The position numbers and the translations under genes are program-made. The notes beneath the pieces were generated by a model that did not search any database, was not told the DNA's origin, and was given only the letters and a program-made list of their open reading frames with translations. Source: an uncultured Lachnospiraceae bacterium (GTDB taxonomy: Bacteria; Bacillota; Clostridia; Lachnospirales; Lachnospiraceae). From it: a stretch of 19,592 nt of DNA. Each line of letters starts with the position of its first letter. Within the stretch, counting starts at the first letter, position 1. The DNA lies in the NCBI GenBank assembly GCA_900313435.1, contig OMRF01000056.1:1-19592 (forward strand), written 5' to 3'. Positions 1 to 7,053 of this stretch are shown one piece after another.

Positions 1-1865
1 GTTACCTTTGAAAGAGCCAGGGGTCCGAGTGAAGTAAGATCAAATGAAGGCGCAGTTACTAACTCATTTAACCTCTCTGCCGCTTTTCTTTTGGATATTA
101 CCCCTCCCTCCTCATCGGGAAGAAGGTCAAGGAAGAGCGCCCTTATCAGGAAATCGGCCGGGCAGTCACTCAGTCCCTTTACATCGGCGAAGGTATAGCG
201 GTAAGCCGCAAGCGCCTTTGTCCCACGCTTTTTGAAGTTTTGCATATCCTTTTCAAGGGAGGTCCTTTCGGCGCGGCTTAAAGAATCATCTTTTAAAAGC
301 AGCTCGGCTATCTTTGTCAGAAGCAGACCTGAGTGGGCGAGATAAGCCGTGCCCATATCTTTATACCGTTCCGCATTATGGTGTGCCTCATTTGGACCGG
401 GATTCGCGTCGGCACTGTCTCCAAGGGGATGACCCTTGTCGATCACATATCTTTCGTAAGGGTTTATCTTCCTTATCGTAGCAGTCACCTTTCTTACGAA
501 GGGACGCTTCTCCGCCCGCCGAAGGAGTGATCCGTACCACTTCTTCATAACATGATAATTATCTTTAAGGATTTTTGTGTCGCCTGTCAGAGAATAGATA
601 AGGTACGGAACATCTATGACGACATCCCCCCAGCCGCAGCTTTGTGCGGCCTCATACTGCTTCATCGACGGAGAGACATTGGGGGGAATTAAGTTCCTTA
701 TCTTTCCGCTCTTGTGCTGCCATTCTGCCGCGCACCTTATATACCATGACAGCTGTTCTTCTGCGCTCATAAGGCAGATCGCGCCTTCTGCGCAGGCATT
801 AGCAAGGATGGTCTTTCCTGCGCCGTGGCCTATGGAAGAATAACCATCCGAAAACATCCCCGTGAAAAATGTTTTTTCAGCATCGACGCACTTTTCAAAT
901 GCCTTGTTCAATCTTTCATCAGAGCAGTGAAATGCCGTCCTTTCCTCAATTTCGGAATAATACGGGATCACTTTGATCTTTAAATCTTCGATCGGAAAAT
1001 CGGCTTCGACAAATATGAAGCGTCCTTCAAATATTGAAAAATGAGATGTGTAAGAGTTCTCACCGGAAATCGTCTTGTATTTCAGGAAGCGCTTTCTTTC
1101 ATTGCTCCTTTTTTCCTCATCACTGCTGTCAAAGAAGGAAAGAGTAATGACTTCGCCTTCACCTGCACCTGAAAACGAAAAAGAGACCGCGCCTGAGAGG
1201 AGTCTCCCGAGGTCAAAAAGGCCTTCTCCTACCTTAACGGCGGAAACGCTCTCATGGGAAACTATCCTTGAATAACCAATAAGTCTCGGAAGAATGTCCG
1301 GATCCTTTGAGAGCTTCACAAGACGCGCATTGTGATCGTACGTGATCTCCCTTATCCCGGCATCATAGATTTCACCAAGGACTATGTCATTTCCCTTGAC
1401 GGGTCCGTTCACGGAGGAAAGAAAACTTTCGTCTGAACAAAGGACACATTCACTTTCGCAGTAGATCGATGCGATGATGGAAAGATCTGTTCCAAAAAAA
1501 TTCTTCCTGTTTCCCAGGATCGTATGGCTTCTGTACCAGCCGTTTCCAAGGACTACGGAAAACTCATTTTCTCCGTCTCTGACAAGGGGCGTGATATCAA
1601 AGACTCCGACGGGAAGCTCAAAATAATAGGAGAAAGGACCGGGAAAAAGGACGGCATCAGTCACCAAAGTTCCGTTCACATAGATCTCCGCAACTCCGTG
1701 TACACCGATATAAAGCGTATATTTCTTATCCTTCTTTGCAGAAAAAGTCTTTTTCAGATATCCGGCAGGATTCCCAAGCTCCTCCTTCGGAGGCTTCTTC
1801 CCGGGATTTGCTCCTTCGGGGGATATCCAGAAAGCTTTTTCAAAATAATCAAATTCTTTTTTCAT
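1..1865 (-). CDS. GH78 alpha-L-rhamnosidase-like protein (C-terminus beyond window edge)
   Basis: An open frame of 621 codons runs from ATG at 1865 off the left edge without a stop. Residues about 35-115 resemble the rhamnosidase N-terminal carbohydrate-binding domain (YLKKTF, IYVNG, LVRDGENEFSVVLGNGWYRS). A beta-rich stretch with FDLGRLLSG follows at 213-300. The (alpha/alpha)6 part begins near 313 (HCSDERLNKAF) and shows the family-like GWGDVVIDVPYLIYSLTGD at 411-429. No signal peptide is visible, so it probably acts inside the cell on imported rhamnosides. The usual acidic DCPQRDE...GD motif, which holds the catalytic acid, is replaced at residues 339-352 by SDGYSSIGHGAGKT, so activity is doubtful or altered. 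It follows apt by 17 bases with only a weak ribosome binding site and may be cotranscribed. The family call rests on motif spacing. The second catalytic Glu would lie outside the window. Confidence 0.72.
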   Translation of the reverse strand, partial: MKKEFDYFEKAFWISPEGANPGKKPPKEELGNPAGYLKKTFSAKKDKKYTLYIGVHGVAEIYVNGTLVTDAVLFPGPFSYYFELPVGVFDITPLVRDGENEFSVVLGNGWYRSHTILGNRKNFFGTDLSIIASIYCESECVLCSDESFLSSVNGPVKGNDIVLGEIYDAGIREITYDHNARLVKLSKDPDILPRLIGYSRIVSHESVSAVKVGEGLFDLGRLLSGAVSFSFSGAGEGEVITLSFFDSSDEEKRSNERKRFLKYKTISGENSYTSHFSIFEGRFIFVEADFPIEDLKIKVIPYYSEIEERTAFHCSDERLNKAFEKCVDAEKTFFTGMFSDGYSSIGHGAGKTILANACAEGAICLMSAEEQLSWYIRCAAEWQHKSGKIRNLIPPNVSPSMKQYEAAQSCGWGDVVIDVPYLIYSLTGDTKILKDNYHVMKKWYGSLLRRAEKRPFVRKVTATIRKINPYERYVIDKGHPLGDSADANPGPNEAHHNAERYKDMGTAYLAHSGLLLTKIAELLLKDDSLSRAERTSLEKDMQNFKKRGTKALAAYRYTFADVKGLSDCPADFLIRALFLDLLPDEEGGVISKRKAAERLNELVTAPSFDLTSLGPLALSKV

Positions 1866-1882
1866 ACGAAAAGAGTTGACCG

Positions 1883-2407
1883 TTATTTACCGGGGTATTT
1901 GATGATCGATCTCACATCATAGTCCTTAAGTATCTTTCGTCCTTCAAGGCCTTCAAGCTCCATAAGAAAGACCATCCTGACAACCTCTCCTCCAAGCCTT
2001 TCAAAGAGCTTTGCGCTTGCAGCCATGGTCCCGCCTGTAGCGATAAGGTCATCAACAAGAACGACCTTGTCACCTTTCTTTATGGAATCACTGTGTATCT
2101 CGATCTCAGCGCTGCCGTATTCAAGATCATAGCTTTCGGATACGGTGTCAAAGGGAAGCTTTCCCTTCTTCCTTACCAGGATAAGAGATTTTTTCATAAG
2201 ATATGCAATGGGTGAAGCAAATATAAAGCCTCTTGATTCCGTTCCCGCGATCACGTCAAAATCAAGTCCCGCAAGTTCCTTCATCATGAGATCTATGGCA
2301 AGCTGAAAGCCGTCAGGATCCTTCAAAACGGTAGTCACATCGCGAAACATTATCCCTTCCTTGGGAAAATCAGGAACGGTGCGGACATAATCTTCTATAC
2401 TCTTCAC
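1883..2407 (-). CDS. apt: Adenine phosphoribosyltransferase
   Basis: Converts adenine and PRPP to AMP and pyrophosphate in the cytoplasm (purine salvage). The 174-aa product has the family's usual length. The PRPP-binding loop VVLVDDLIATGGT is at residues 115-127 and the N-terminal DFPKEGIMFRDVT segment is typical of Apt. The start is GTG at 2407, preceded by GGGAGG at 8 bases. It is transcribed divergently from ahcY, and a TATACT box on the minus strand (2455-2460) is a likely -10 element. Apt would recycle adenine from nucleoside cleavage, including methylthioadenosine, which fits with ahcY next door and mtnA further along. Confidence 0.95.
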   Translation of the reverse strand: MKSIEDYVRTVPDFPKEGIMFRDVTTVLKDPDGFQLAIDLMMKELAGLDFDVIAGTESRGFIFASPIAYLMKKSLILVRKKGKLPFDTVSESYDLEYGSAEIEIHSDSIKKGDKVVLVDDLIATGGTMAASAKLFERLGGEVVRMVFLMELEGLEGRKILKDYDVRSIIKYPGK

Positions 2408-2454
2408 TTCTCAAACCTCCCAAAAAACAAAGTTCTTTACGGTCTGCCCCGAAC

Positions 2455-2487
2455 AGTATACATTTTCGCCGCAGAAAATGCTATACT
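2455..2487. promoter_or_regulatory. Symmetric divergent promoter palindrome between apt and ahcY
   Basis: The sequence has arms GTATA-CATTTTC (2456-2467) and GAAAATG-C-TATAC (2474-2486) around the centre GCCGCA, with only one unpaired base. Each outer end completes a TATACT hexamer: 2482-2487 on plus for ahcY and 2460-2455 on minus for apt. No good TTGACA box sits 16-18 bases upstream of either, so the -35 regions overlap the palindrome. The layout suggests one dimeric regulator could cover both promoters. The palindrome is seen directly; the regulatory role is inferred. Confidence 0.55.
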
Positions 2488-2524
2488 TTGAATGTTGCAC
2501 TGTGTTTTTCAGAAAGGAATGATC

Positions 2525-3772
2525 ATGGAAAGCAGAATAAAGGATGAATCACTCTATCCCTCCGGAGACTTAAAGATCGACTGGGTGAGAAAGAACTGCC
2601 CTCTTCTCCGCTCTCTCGAGGAGGATTTTAAAAGAGAACGCCCCTTTGAAGGAAAAAGGATCGCTCTTTCAATACATCTTGAAGCAAAGACAGCATATCT
2701 TTGCAAGGTACTTGCGGCGGGAGGAGCGGAAATGTACATTACCGGCTCAAACCCCCTCTCAACTCAGGATGATGTTGCGGCAAGCCTCGTACACTCCTCT
2801 CTTTCAGTGTTCGCGCACCACGGCTGCAGCGAGGAGGATTATTTTCAGGATATCAGGACCGTCCTCTCACACCACTGCAATATCATAATAGACGATGGCG
2901 GGGATCTCGTTCATATGCTGCACACGGAACTTTCCGATGAACTTAAGTACGTGCTGGGCGGCTGCGAGGAGACAACAACCGGGATCATGAGGCTTCACGC
3001 CATGGATAAGGAGGGAAAGCTTCAATTCCCCATGGTCATGGTAAATGACGCTGATATGAAGCACCTCTTTGACAACCGTTACGGCACTGGTCAGTCGGTC
3101 TGGGATGGCATCAACCGTACCACCAATCTCATAGTAGCAGGAAAGAACGTGGTCGTAGCGGGCTATGGCTGGTGCGGCAAGGGCGTTGCCATGCGGGCCA
3201 AAGGCCTCGGAGCAAAGGTCATAGTGACCGAGGTTGATCCAATCAAGGCTATCGAAGCTATCATGGACGGCTTTTCCGTTATGCCGATGCATGAAGCGGC
3301 AAAGGTCGGCGATTTCTTTGTAACGGTGACCGGAGACCTTGGCATCATTACTCACGAAGACTTCCTGGTCATGAAGGACGGCGCCATACTCTGCAACGCC
3401 GGTCACTTCGATGTCGAGATAGACATGAAGGATCTGAACGAAAACTCCATCAGAAAATTTGAGCAGCGTGCCAATATCACGGGCTACGAGGTCTCTCCGG
3501 GAAAATGCATTTATGTCCTCGGCGAGGGGCGCCTCGTTAACCTTGCGTGCGGCGACGGACATCCGGCCGAGATCATGGATATGAGCTTCGCAATTCAGGC
3601 GCTCTCGGCAAAATATCTGATCGAGCATGGGGATAAGCTTACCGAAAAGCTTATCAAGGTCCCGAGAGAGGTGGATCTTGAAGTCGCTCAAAGAAAATTA
3701 AAATTCCTTAACGTAGAGATCGACACTCTGACCCCTGAGCAGGAAGCCTATATTAACGCGTCAACTCTCTGA
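2525..3772 (+). CDS. ahcY: S-adenosylhomocysteine hydrolase
   Basis: NAD-dependent hydrolysis of S-adenosylhomocysteine to adenosine and homocysteine, clearing the inhibitor left by methyltransferases. Family signatures are HLEAKTAYLCKVLAAGGAE (51-69), GCEETTTG (146-153), KHLFDNRYGTGQS (179-191) with the conserved Lys, the Rossmann segment GYGWCGKGVAMRAKGLGA (213-230), and GHFDVEI. ATG at 2525 is preferred because AGAAAGGA lies just upstream at a suitable distance; the in-frame ATGs at 2492 and 2519 lack that spacing. The 415-aa product is the short form, and its C-terminus (EAYINASTL) lacks the KPDHYRY-type tail of long bacterial and eukaryotic enzymes. The CNNM gene follows after only 5 bases. 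Confidence 0.95.
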   Translation: MESRIKDESLYPSGDLKIDWVRKNCPLLRSLEEDFKRERPFEGKRIALSIHLEAKTAYLCKVLAAGGAEMYITGSNPLSTQDDVAASLVHSSLSVFAHHGCSEEDYFQDIRTVLSHHCNIIIDDGGDLVHMLHTELSDELKYVLGGCEETTTGIMRLHAMDKEGKLQFPMVMVNDADMKHLFDNRYGTGQSVWDGINRTTNLIVAGKNVVVAGYGWCGKGVAMRAKGLGAKVIVTEVDPIKAIEAIMDGFSVMPMHEAAKVGDFFVTVTGDLGIITHEDFLVMKDGAILCNAGHFDVEIDMKDLNENSIRKFEQRANITGYEVSPGKCIYVLGEGRLVNLACGDGHPAEIMDMSFAIQALSAKYLIEHGDKLTEKLIKVPREVDLEVAQRKLKFLNVEIDTLTPEQEAYINASTL

Positions 3773-3777
3773 AAGCC

Positions 3778-5088
3778 ATGAATGATACCGCAAAACTGAT
3801 AATTGAAGCCGTGATCCTTGCGATACTGCTTGTCCTCTCCTTCTTCTTTTCCTCCGCGGAGACCGCCCTTACGACGGTGAACCGGATAAGGGTCATGACC
3901 ATTGCGCAGGATGATGAATCCTCTCTTCAGAAGAAGGCAAAGCTGGTGCTCCGTGTCCTTTCCGACCGGCAGAAGATGCTGACCGCCATCCTCATCGGAA
4001 ACAACATCGTAAACCTCTCAGCCTCCTCCCTTGCCACTATGCTTGCGGTAGGACTCCTGGGAAGCTATGGTGCCGGTATCGCCACCGGTATCCTCACCTT
4101 CCTCATCCTTATACTGGGAGAGATCACTCCGAAGAGCCTCGCGACCATCAGGGCGCTTCCTCTTTCCCTGCGCTACGCGAAGATAATATGGGGCCTTATG
4201 ATCGTCCTCACTCCCTTCGTCTTCTTCTTTACGAAGATCTCAGAAGGTCTCCTCTCTCTTATCGGGGTAAGCTCCAAGGAACGCGAAAAGGCCGTAACGG
4301 AGGAAGAGATCAAGACCATCGTCGATGTAGGGCACAAGAGCGGGACCATTGAGGAGGAAGAGAAGGATTATATCCATAACGTCTTTGACTTCTCAAACAC
4401 GAAGGTGCGCGAGATCATGATACCCCGTATCGACATGACCTCTGTGAACGTGACCTGGTCATACGACAGGCTGATAGAGATCTTCGCGGAGCATATGTAC
4501 ACAAGGCTCCCTGTCTATGAGGGAGACTCTGACCACATAGTGGGCATCATCAATATGAAGGATCTCCTCACCAGAGACAAGGACAAGCCCTTTACCATAA
4601 GGCGTTATATGCGGGAGCCCTTCTTCACCTTTGAACACAAGAAGGCAGCCGAGCTCTTTGACGAAATGCGTCAGAACTCGATCCCCTTTGCCATCGTAAA
4701 GGATGAATTCGGAGCGGTGGCGGGAATGATCACCCTGGAGGATCTCCTTGAAGAGCTGGTGGGTGAGATCAGGGACGAATACGATACCTATGAAGAGGAT
4801 GATATAGAAAAGACAGGCGAGATGACCTATGACGTCCTTGGCAGCACAAACCTTGACGATCTTTCAGATGCCCTGGATCTTGACTTTTCATCGGAGGACT
4901 ATGACACTCTGGGAGGCTATCTTACCGGACTTTTCGACCACTTCCCCTCAGTGGGTGAGACCTATGTCACAAAGGAAGGGGTTCTGCTTCGGGTAAAGGC
5001 TACTGAAAAAAAGCGTATCAAGAAGGTAAGCATCAGACTGCCTGAAGGCTGGCAGGAAAGGAAAGAATCTCAAGACGATATGGATTAA
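3778..5088 (+). CDS. CNNM/CorC-type membrane transporter with DUF21, CBS pair and CorC_HlyC domain
   Basis: A 436-aa membrane protein of the hemolysin C/CorC/TlyC family, members of which are linked to Mg2+ or Co2+ efflux. Domains in order: a DUF21 membrane region with helices near residues 7-28, 68-95, 98-118 and 134-163, including the signatures SSAETALTTVNR and GEITPKSLA; an acidic linker; a CBS pair at about 215-330 (MIPRIDM, TRLPVYEG, IVGIINMKDLL, DEFGAVAGMITLEDLLEELVGEI); and a C-terminal CorC_HlyC domain at about 350-422 (LGGYLTGLFDHFPSVGE). The start is 5 bases after the ahcY stop with a poor ribosome binding site, so translation is probably coupled. The last 56 bases overlap the convergent phosphoesterase gene. 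The transported ion cannot be told from sequence. Confidence 0.9.
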   Translation: MNDTAKLIIEAVILAILLVLSFFFSSAETALTTVNRIRVMTIAQDDESSLQKKAKLVLRVLSDRQKMLTAILIGNNIVNLSASSLATMLAVGLLGSYGAGIATGILTFLILILGEITPKSLATIRALPLSLRYAKIIWGLMIVLTPFVFFFTKISEGLLSLIGVSSKEREKAVTEEEIKTIVDVGHKSGTIEEEEKDYIHNVFDFSNTKVREIMIPRIDMTSVNVTWSYDRLIEIFAEHMYTRLPVYEGDSDHIVGIINMKDLLTRDKDKPFTIRRYMREPFFTFEHKKAAELFDEMRQNSIPFAIVKDEFGAVAGMITLEDLLEELVGEIRDEYDTYEEDDIEKTGEMTYDVLGSTNLDDLSDALDLDFSSEDYDTLGGYLTGLFDHFPSVGETYVTKEGVLLRVKATEKKRIKKVSIRLPEGWQERKESQDDMD

Positions 5089-6028
5089 GCTCAGAATCTT
5101 TGATCCATTTTGTCATATATTCATCATAATATCTTTTAAGATCCGCGGTGGTAGGGGCAGAAAAGTCCTTACCATCTTTTGTTTTGAGAGTTTTTCTCAT
5201 CGTTATGATATTGTAGTCCGTCATCCTCTTTCGAAGGCTTACGGGATAAATCTCCTCAAGGGTCTCAAGGCAGATTGCGCAGAGCATGCAGGGGTAATCC
5301 AATATCTTTCCGTAGTGAAAGCAGCCTCCGTCCGTGAATATGGCATGAGGCCTGTAGCCTATGAGTCCCGGACGGTTAACTCCCGTTATATCGGCCTTGC
5401 TCGAAACGAATACTGCGGATATGGTAGGAGTATGACCGCAGACCACCACCGGTATCTCATCAGGGTGGCTCTCCTCGTATTTCTTCAGTTCGAAATCGGA
5501 TATGCCGTCGCAGGATCTGCCGTATAGATTGATCCAACGCTGTCTCTCTGTATCGGCGTCTTCGGAAACAGAGTACCAGGCATGAGAAAGATAATATGTC
5601 ACTTCCTTTTTTCCCGTATCCTTGGCAGCGGGCACAGAGAATTCCGCTGAGTAAGGAAGGGTGTGAAAGAAATCAGCTATTCTGTCAAGAAGCTCATCAT
5701 CAACGGGGATATCATTCTTAAGCCTCTCATAGAAATCATATTTTGACTCAGGAGGCTCGGGAGTCCTTTCCTCACTGTTCTGCCAGTCAAGATATTTCCT
5801 GTACCAAAGCAGTACCTCCTCCTCATGATTTCCGCGAAGGCACCTTATGGGTCCGTCAAGGGTCACATTCTCCATAGCCCAAAGGAGTGTCTCAGTTGCC
5901 CTCGCACCCTGGTCTATGATGTCCCCCATCAGGTATATGACGGCAGAGCTGTCTGCCTTTTGTATCTTTTCTATCAATATGAGAAGCTCACTGAGACACC
6001 CGTGAACATCTCCTATGCAGTAATGCAT
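5033..6028 (-). CDS. PPP-like metallophosphoesterase (serine/threonine phosphatase superfamily)
   Basis: The 331-aa cytoplasmic protein has the metal-binding blocks of the calcineurin-like/PPP fold: GDVHG (6-10), GDIIDQG (35-41), RGNHEE (65-70), a later YLSHAW, VVCGHTPT, and TDGGCFHYG. These bind two metal ions and act on phosphoproteins or dinucleoside polyphosphates; the substrate cannot be decided. It is longer than bacterial PrpA/ApaH types, with an extra C-terminal segment of about 90 residues containing CMLCAICLETLEEIYP. The start at ATG 6028 is forced, because an in-frame TGA lies three codons upstream. A clear AAAGGAG lies about 35 bases before the start with a small hairpin between. 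The 3' end overlaps the CNNM gene tail to tail by 56 bases. Confidence 0.88.
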   Translation of the reverse strand: MHYCIGDVHGCLSELLILIEKIQKADSSAVIYLMGDIIDQGARATETLLWAMENVTLDGPIRCLRGNHEEEVLLWYRKYLDWQNSEERTPEPPESKYDFYERLKNDIPVDDELLDRIADFFHTLPYSAEFSVPAAKDTGKKEVTYYLSHAWYSVSEDADTERQRWINLYGRSCDGISDFELKKYEESHPDEIPVVVCGHTPTISAVFVSSKADITGVNRPGLIGYRPHAIFTDGGCFHYGKILDYPCMLCAICLETLEEIYPVSLRKRMTDYNIITMRKTLKTKDGKDFSAPTTADLKRYYDEYMTKWIKDSELNPYRLEILSFPASLQAV

Positions 6029-6108
6029 CGTTCTTCATCCAAAGGGACGGACCCTTGCTCCTTTTCGCATTAAAATTACCGTCCCACATATTACCACAAC
6101 GCTGCTTC

Positions 6109-6654
6109 TTACGCAAAGGCTGCAAGCTCTCCGTTTGTCCCCCTTTCCGCTGTGATCACGAAAGAGCCTGAAACCGTCCTTCCAAGGGAATCTTCGATGA
6201 TGATTAAGACCCTGTAGGTACCGGGACTCCTGAGACAGATGATCTGACGGTTGTATTCGCTCATTGAAAGCACCTGATCGGTGATATCCGCCCCTGTTTG
6301 ACCGGAAGAAAGCATCATAACCCCAGTAACTTCCGCTCCTATCTCCTGTCCTGAAAGGGATCGTACGATAGAGTCCACCGGATATGCCTCATTTACAAGA
6401 AGGGGGTTCTCAACCCGGATATCAGAAAGAGAAAGTCCGCTTTCCACAGTTCCTGCTGCCTTAAGAAACGAAAGATCATTATCCTCCGATGCCATATAGC
6501 CTGCTGCCTGTCCGAAAAGCACAGTCTCTTTTCCTATAGTCTTTAAAAGCCCTCCCGTTCCCGGGAGAAGACCCGTAAAGACAAGCCCTATCACAAGAAG
6601 TCCGCTTATCGCGCTGATCATCGCGCTTCCGTATTGCTCCATTATATTTCTCAT
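6109..6654 (-). CDS. Flp-like membrane-anchored protein with beta-rich C-terminal domain (last gene of Tad-like locus)
   Basis: A 181-aa protein. ATG at 6654 is chosen because AAAGGAG lies 8 bases upstream; the in-frame ATG at 6672 would put the ribosome binding site inside the gene. The N-terminus MRNIMEQYGSAMISAISG leads into one transmembrane helix (about 10-32) and closely resembles the N-terminus of the first gene of the locus. Residues about 60-170 are non-membrane and end in GTYRVLIIIEDSLGRTVSGS, alternating strands typical of Ig-like or PKD-like domains. This looks like a minor pilin or tip component displayed by the Tad-like machine. No named family is recognised. It follows the TadE-like gene by 21 bases, with the ribosome binding site in that gap. 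Confidence 0.7.
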   Translation of the reverse strand: MRNIMEQYGSAMISAISGLLVIGLVFTGLLPGTGGLLKTIGKETVLFGQAAGYMASEDNDLSFLKAAGTVESGLSLSDIRVENPLLVNEAYPVDSIVRSLSGQEIGAEVTGVMMLSSGQTGADITDQVLSMSEYNRQIICLRSPGTYRVLIIIEDSLGRTVSGSFVITAERGTNGELAAFA

Positions 6655-6675
6655 TTTTTCTTCTCCTTTCATAGT

Positions 6676-7020
6676 TCATGATGAAAGATCATTTTTTATG
6701 ACAATGACTGAATCAAGTGAGAGGATGGCCGCCCTGATCCTGTATGTAAGTTCCATTCTCCCGTACCTCTTTGTCTCCCCTTCGTCTCCCGCTGTCTCCC
6801 TTACTTTTACATAGAGTCCGTAGCCCCTGTCCTTTGCTTCATCAACACAGGCTTCTATCACCTCAGATGAGAGGGAGGAATACTCTATCCTTTTTTCTAC
6901 ATCCCGTGCATATCTTTCGGCCGTATTCATAGTTACTCCTATCCCGAGAAAGGAAATAGAGACCATAGAGATCAGCATGAGAAAGAATATGCCTATGAAG
7001 CTTTTTATGATTATGTCCAA
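6676..7020 (-). CDS. TadE/DUF4320-like small membrane protein
   Basis: A 114-aa protein with one N-terminal transmembrane helix (about 6-30), then a helical stretch MNTAERYARDVEKRIEYS and a short soluble domain that ends in beta strands. This layout is that of TadE-type pseudopilins and of clostridial DUF4320 proteins found beside TadA-type ATPases. The start is TTG at 7020, supported by GAGGAG 9 bases upstream. There is no in-frame ATG before residue 15, inside the membrane helix. Family membership is judged from shape and context more than from a firm motif. Confidence 0.7.
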   Translation of the reverse strand: MDIIIKSFIGIFFLMLISMVSISFLGIGVTMNTAERYARDVEKRIEYSSLSSEVIEACVDEAKDRGYGLYVKVRETAGDEGETKRYGRMELTYRIRAAILSLDSVIVIKNDLSS

Positions 7021-7053
7021 ATTTTGAAACTCCTCAATAATTGGAAAGTGATA

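Noticed and set aside
1524..1922. Plus-strand open frame of 132 codons across the GH78-like start and apt end
   Set aside because: It overlaps two well-supported minus-strand genes and shows no family signature.
2867..3691. Long minus-strand open frame (274 codons) opposite ahcY
   Set aside because: It mirrors the ahcY frame, has no ribosome binding site or recognisable domain, and ahcY is certain on the other strand.
6029..6108. Possible regulatory hairpin before the phosphoesterase gene (GGGACGG at 6044-6050 and CCGTCCC at 6079-6085, also AAGGG/CCCTT)
   Set aside because: Short arms, a 28-base loop in one form, and no clear promoter or ligand-binding architecture; too weak to list as a feature.
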